Source: Methylorubrum populi
GTDB taxonomy: Bacteria > Pseudomonadota > Alphaproteobacteria > Rhizobiales > Beijerinckiaceae
DNA: 64,000 bases
Direction of reading: 5' to 3'
Assembly (NCBI GenBank): GCA_020741775.1
Contig: DYYG01000013.1
Location: 410,723 to 474,722, forward strand
Shown here: positions 63,520 to 64,000 of the stretch, one piece after another
How positions within the stretch are numbered: the stretch's first letter is position 1
How the letters are laid out: every line of letters starts with the position of its first letter
Notes under the pieces: generated by a model
Told to the model about the DNA's origin: nothing
Database searches by the model: none
The model's input: the letters and a program-made list of their open reading frames with translations, nothing else
Position numbers and translations under genes: made by a program

Positions 63520-64000
63520 CGCTCCAAAACCCTTCTCTGTGCGAGACCGGCCAGCATCACGAGGATGTCAGCCTCGATGACGGCCGGATCGGCGTCGTAG
63601 GTCTGGCCCAGGGTACGGGCGATCTGCGACACGGAACTCTGGCCGTCGACGAGCTTGAGGACCGCGACGGCATTGTCGTCGAGGTCGAAGGTACGCTCGG
63701 GCGCGAGCAGGACGTGCTTGTTGCGGACCTCATCGAAGCGCAGGCGCACGCCGCGTGGCAGGCGCGGCACATCGTTGCCCGAGAAGGCCGCGGGCGCGCC
63801 CGTCGGCGCCGCAGCGGAGCTGGCCTCGGGCACCAGTCCCTCGCCCGGCTGCCACGCATCCGGCGGGATCATGCCGGGGGCGACATAGGCGAAATACAGC
63901 GCATCGAGCTGCGTCCAGAGCACGGTGCACTTGAAGGTCAGCGCAGCAAGCGCCGCCCGCTGCAGCTCCGGCGTGGTGGCGTGGCGCTTGACGTAGTCGA
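63516..64000 (-). CDS. pqqCD: PqqC/PqqD fusion protein (3' part)
   Basis: The 3' portion of a fused pqqC-pqqD gene; its start lies beyond base 64000. Visible residues begin in the PqqC C-terminus ([35 protein letters not shown]). A Pro/Ala-rich linker (about 30 residues) follows, and then the PqqD domain ([30 protein letters not shown]). PqqC oxidises the final intermediate; PqqD is the PqqA chaperone for PqqE. The fusion is known in M. extorquens. It overlaps pqqE by 4 bases. Confidence 0.95.
   Translation of the reverse strand, partial: DYVKRHATTPELQRAALAALTFKCTVLWTQLDALYFAYVAPGMIPPDAWQPGEGLVPEASSAAAPTGAPAAFSGNDVPRLPRGVRLRFDEVRNKHVLLAPERTFDLDDNAVAVLKLVDGQSSVSQIARTLGQTYDADPAVIEADILVMLAGLAQRRVLER

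Overview
The window is a chromosomal segment of an alphaproteobacterial methylotroph, almost certainly Methylorubrum/Methylobacterium extorquens or a very close relative. This rests on very high GC with strong third-position bias, the gene order sga-hprA-mtdA-fch-mtkA-mtkB-ppc-mcl (the main serine-cycle cluster described in M. extorquens AM1), a xoxF1-xoxG-xoxJ lanthanide methanol dehydrogenase cluster, and a pqqC/D fusion gene followed by pqqE. No prophage, insertion sequence, CRISPR array, rRNA or tRNA gene was recognised. The segment looks like ordinary core chromosome, with short palindromic repeats in some intergenic gaps.

Layout. 0-9 kb: a YcjX/YcjF-like pair, small secreted or lipid-anchored proteins, lysA, an EipA (DUF1134) envelope protein with a perfect CtrA box upstream, and cysQ. 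9-16 kb: chpT, then a compact chemotaxis operon cheA(hybrid)-cheW-cheY-cheB-cheR. 16-21.8 kb: pxpB-pxpC (5-oxoprolinase), a UvdE-type DNA repair endonuclease, a large DUF4175 membrane protein and a tiny membrane protein. 21.8-28.1 kb: glgX and otsA (glycogen and trehalose), then a four-gene general-stress-type cluster with a candidate sigma-EcfG promoter. 28.2-33 kb: a COG0523 metal chaperone, a TetR regulator, and a divergent four-gene periplasmic quinoprotein relay module (metallohydrolase, SoxYZ-like carrier, CXXCW protein, thioredoxin). 33-39.3 kb: panB, rpmG, a SOS-boxed radical SAM gene, rnhB, and a glycosyltransferase/phosphoesterase pair. 39.3-51 kb: the serine-cycle cluster behind a 740-bp leader. 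51-55.2 kb: a dienelactone hydrolase-like protein, phhB, and an ABC importer of unknown substrate. 55.2-59.5 kb: xoxFGJ behind a 790-bp leader. 59.5-64 kb (minus strand): folP-folB-folK, and pqqCD-pqqE with two unknown exported proteins coupled downstream.

How the genes work together. XoxF1 with its cytochrome XoxG oxidises methanol in the periplasm using PQQ, whose synthesis genes (pqqCD, pqqE) lie at the right edge. MtdA and Fch interconvert the C1-tetrahydrofolate intermediates. Sga, HprA, MtkAB, Ppc and Mcl carry most of the serine-cycle assimilation steps. The folate genes make the C1 carrier, and panB makes a CoA precursor that also draws on methylene-tetrahydrofolate. The 30-33 kb module belongs to families that co-occur with PQQ-dependent alcohol dehydrogenases, so two separate loci here serve periplasmic quinoprotein metabolism.

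Starts were chosen by hand from ribosome-binding sites, overlaps and family lengths. Regulatory sites are sequence matches only and have not been tested.
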